Source: Glandiceps talaboti (taxonomy: Eukaryota; Hemichordata; Enteropneusta; Spengelidae). From it: a stretch of DNA of 64,000 nt. Positions 55,964 to 64,000 of the stretch are shown here, one piece after another. The stretch's first letter is position 1. Each line of letters opens with the position of its first letter. The DNA is taken from NCBI RefSeq assembly GCF_964340395.1, contig NC_135561.1, positions 15,269,461-15,333,460 of the forward strand. The letters run 5' to 3'. The position numbers were made by a program, and so were the translations under genes. The notes below the pieces were generated by a model that saw only the letters and a list, made by a program, of their open reading frames with translations, was not told where the DNA came from and did no database searches.

Positions 55964-56569
55964 TTTTATGATGCCTCCAGCACTACTGAATTACTTTTAG
56001 TCAGTGTTCAGTTGTACTAAAAAAACACAACAGAAATCAAGATTTCAAGGATCTCTCTATATTTAAAAGTGTAGCTAGCAGATTACAGAAACTAATCCCC
56101 AGCAGCAAACTACATTCAAGTGTTCATTTACAGGTTGTTATTTGCACACACACTATATAATACCGAGTTATTGTAGAATGGGCCTCAGAAATAAACTCTT
56201 TAATTAAAGTTTTACTGTTACCTATTCTCAGATAAAATGAATAAAAAAAATCTGAGGTCATCAGACAAATTTCTGAAATAAAAGTCAAAAATTTAGTCAT
56301 TTTTAGAATCCAGTATGGCAACTGAATCTACTATGTTATATATATATATATATATATAGGACAATCAAAGAATTCCTTGAAAACAAAATGGAATTTCTTG
56401 TATTATTTCAAAAGGATCAGGACTCCAATGGCAAAAATTGGAAAGAATTGAAGAAACTAAATTTTCAGGGGCAGGTGGTCCTCTAGGTGACTTCTACCTT
56501 AACCGATTGAAGCCATATCATGAGTTTTTACAATGCATAACATTACCTTCAAATACTTTATCTGTAATA

Positions 56570-57000
56570 TGACATCCATTTTAAATGCCACTTATTATCA
56601 TATCCATATTCAAATTGACCGTTTTGGCAAATCACAGTCAACCATGCGAAGTACACCTCCATGAATAAATAATTTGCATATTCATATTGTCCTTTTTTGA
56701 CCAATCACAGTCAACCCTAGATTGAAGTACATTGAATAATGCTATTTACATGACATTGGTCATTTGCATCTTCGTATTGTCCTTTTTTGACCAATCACAG
56801 TCAACCATTGATTGAAGTACATTGAATAATGCTATTTGTATGGTCATTTGCATCTTCATATTGTCCTATTTGACCAATCACAGTCAACCATAGATTGTGA
56901 AGTACATTGAATAATGCTATTTGCATGGTCATTTGCATCTTCATATTGTCCTATTTGACCAATCACAGTCAACTCTGTAAAGTATATGAATACATTATCC
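56570..57000 (+). repeat. ~90-bp tandem repeat with CCAAT and octamer words
   Basis: Four to five imperfect units. Each contains TTTGACCAATCACAGTCAAC and most contain TGAATAATGCTATTTGCATG, so a CCAAT box and one or two ATTTGCAT octamers recur with constant spacing. Lies just beyond the 3' end of the kinase gene. Confidence 0.85.
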
Positions 57001-57044
57001 ATGCAGAGTGTAATTTTCACCCCTATTCCTCACTTGTCCTGTGA

Positions 57045-62535
<5,491 letters not shown>

Positions 62536-62579
62536 CTGAGAATAGAATTTAATAGTTTAGAACACTGACAATCAATTCC

Positions 62580-62885
62580 ATGCTGGTGTACAATATACAC
62601 TATCACGACAGTGAAGGCGCTAGGGCCACGCACGTCTTTTCACTATCACAAGACACTGTAGCTATTGTCCATTAGAATGCCCTACTAGTGATGGCTCTGG
62701 GGGGCCAGGCAAGTCTTTCACTATCATAACATACTGTAACTGTTAACCCTTAGCACACCCTACTAGTGATGGCTTAGAGCCAGACCAGGTAAATCTTTTG
62801 ACTATCACAACACACTGCAAATATCAAATCTTAGAATGCCCCACTAGTGTATGCACTATCATGGCAGTGAGTGCGCCCCTGTTCT
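62580..62885. repeat. ~95-bp tandem repeat, three units
   Basis: Units share CACTATCA(C/T)(G/A)AC, GGGCCA(G/C)GCA(A/C)GTCTTT, CACTGTAACT-like text and AGAATGCCC(T/C)ACTAGTG. A related piece (GTATACTATCATGGCAGTGA) lies at 57345-57440, so the family occurs twice in the kinase gene. Confidence 0.7.
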
Positions 62886-62971
62886 AGCCATTAGCCATTT
62901 GGTTAATGGTGTCCATTTTCAATTAGCCAAATAGAGAAGTCGTTAGCCACAAACTTTAAACATTGAAACTA

Positions 62972-64000
62972 CAGTGGGCCCTCGCTAACTCGCGCCTCGG
63001 TAAGTCGCGGATTCGGCCAAGTCGCGGGTGTCACCTTGGATCCCATTTTTTCTTTAGTTTTCCTATTGTTTTCGGAACTCCTCTTTGTGTATTTTTTTAA
63101 ACAAATGGCACGCCTGCCAATTTCAAACTCGTTGGTGTTTCGATGAAGAGGTGTCGCGGTTTGACTTTGATGTTAGCAATTGCCTTCTATTTATTCGGAC
63201 TGCTCCACATTCACAAGTTCCTTATGCACTTCTCGGCTAGTCAACAAACACGTCGACCATTTTTGTCTGGCTGGTGAACGGTGCGTGCATTGATCGTGTT
63301 AGATTCGAGTCGCAGGATTCGTCAGTCGAATTCGAACATCGTCCACAAAAACAAATTAATAACTAAAGCTTGTCTCGCATTAATATATCGTTGACTTGAT
63401 TGATTTAGAAGTCACCTAAAAACGTTTTGTTTCTTCAAAATTTTGAGGAAAACGTCATTTATATAACGAAATTTCGGTCTACGATCAACTGAATTCGTTC
63501 ATCACTTGCGTCTTTATGTTTATATATCTACCGACATCATGCATCACGCCACGTGTTGCCGAACCTTGTGATTTCTCAACTCAACCTCATCATTTAGGAA
63601 TGTTACTGTACTGAGAAACATAAAAAATTAGTTGTTGTTTTAGAATATTTAAAACAAATCCCGTTATTCAATGATATAAAAGTCAAAACTGCACTTCCGC
63701 AACCCGGAAATTCAACAGCATTTCTTGGCCCTACCATGGCCGCCAGGCGTGAGCTTGTAAGTTGTACTGTTAGTTTGTCGACCGTTCAAAAAACAAAAAA
63801 GAAAGTCTTGCCGCGATTGATGCTTTGAGAGTCACACAATTGTACGATAATCTTCCTCAAAGATTTACTGTTAACCCAGGACTGTTACAATATTACGTCC
63901 ATGCGTCCATCACAATAAATTTCGAATACATACCGTCATGTTCGTGAACTTAAAAGATTTACCCTGGATTTACTGAATATTGAAACTTTGATTTCGTGCG
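62972..64000 (+). mobile_element. End of a pogo/Tigger-type DNA transposon
   Basis: CAGTGGGCCCTCGCTAACTC followed by GCGCCTCGGTAAGTCGCGGA has the look of Tigger/pogo terminal repeats, which start CAGT and repeat 'TCGC' words, and it is preceded by the TA target dinucleotide (62970-62971). No matching right end is found, so the element either continues past the window or is a solo end. The end coordinate is therefore only the window limit; no transposase frame was recognised. Confidence 0.6.
63736..63756 (+). CDS. Candidate tiny first coding exon
   Basis: CTACCATGGCCGCC gives an ATG in strong context; seven codons (MAARREL) end exactly at GTAAGTTG, a consensus donor. The DNA before it has CpGs and two CCGGAA/TTCCG words typical of ETS-bound promoters. 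The rest of the gene would lie beyond the window. Being so short, this may be chance, and it may lie inside the transposon beginning at 62972. Confidence 0.3.

Larger units (their letters stand above)
50613..57044. other. Intergenic region between the MGCC gene and the kinase gene
   Basis: The two genes converge. Apart from a doubtful Cys-rich frame at 53615-53735 I see no coding exon. The content is mostly simple repeats and short minisatellites listed separately, a run of T at 54042-54063 and C at 55264-55288, plus AT microsatellite at 56338-56358. Confidence 0.6.

Overview
This window is animal nuclear DNA. The genes are split by GT–AG introns, it is rich in microsatellites, minisatellites and short palindromic transposons, and coding exons occupy only a few percent of it. 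The combination of gene content, TACATGTA-rich AT sequence and minisatellites that contain the 5' splice site points to a marine invertebrate deuterostome. I favour amphioxus (Branchiostoma), partly because I recall splice-site-containing intronic minisatellites ('mirages') being described there; that is memory, not a search.

Layout. 1-7439: first coding exon of a secreted or membrane protein on the minus strand (signal peptide, 7365-7439), whose remaining exons I could not find. 9966-27823: a complete 16-exon LMBRD1 gene (plus strand, 534 codons, all phases consistent) encoding a nine-pass lysosomal membrane protein. 27824-34184: intergenic, with palindromic MITEs, a tRNA-derived SINE and a 37-bp minisatellite. 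34185-35387: nine-finger C2H2 protein (minus). 40972-46788: four-exon gene (plus) whose last exon carries a phosphoribosyltransferase PRPP-binding motif; I do not recognise the family, and one frame disruption is visible. 50034-50612: single-exon gene (plus) for a small protein with an N-terminal MGCC acylation signal. 57045-62535: the last six coding exons (minus) of a JAK-like tyrosine kinase, holding the whole catalytic domain; the upstream part lies outside the window. 62972 onward: the end of a pogo/Tigger-type DNA transposon and a possible tiny first exon.

The strongest unusual signal is structural. In five introns of two unrelated genes (LMBRD1 introns 5, 8, 9 and 13, and one intron of the kinase gene) the intron begins with a tandem array whose unit is a copy of the exon end plus the splice donor. 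Together they put roughly a hundred extra GT(A/T)AGT-like or GTATGA donors directly downstream of true ones. This recurs too often to be chance and suggests a process that seeds minisatellites at exon-intron junctions. Mobile-element history is also readable: a 5'-truncated LINE is nested in a short interspersed element with an 8-bp target duplication, and several MITE families occur in two to four copies. I saw no retrovirus, LTR element or Polinton.

The genes do not form an obvious pathway; this is ordinary eukaryotic gene neighbourhood rather than an operon.
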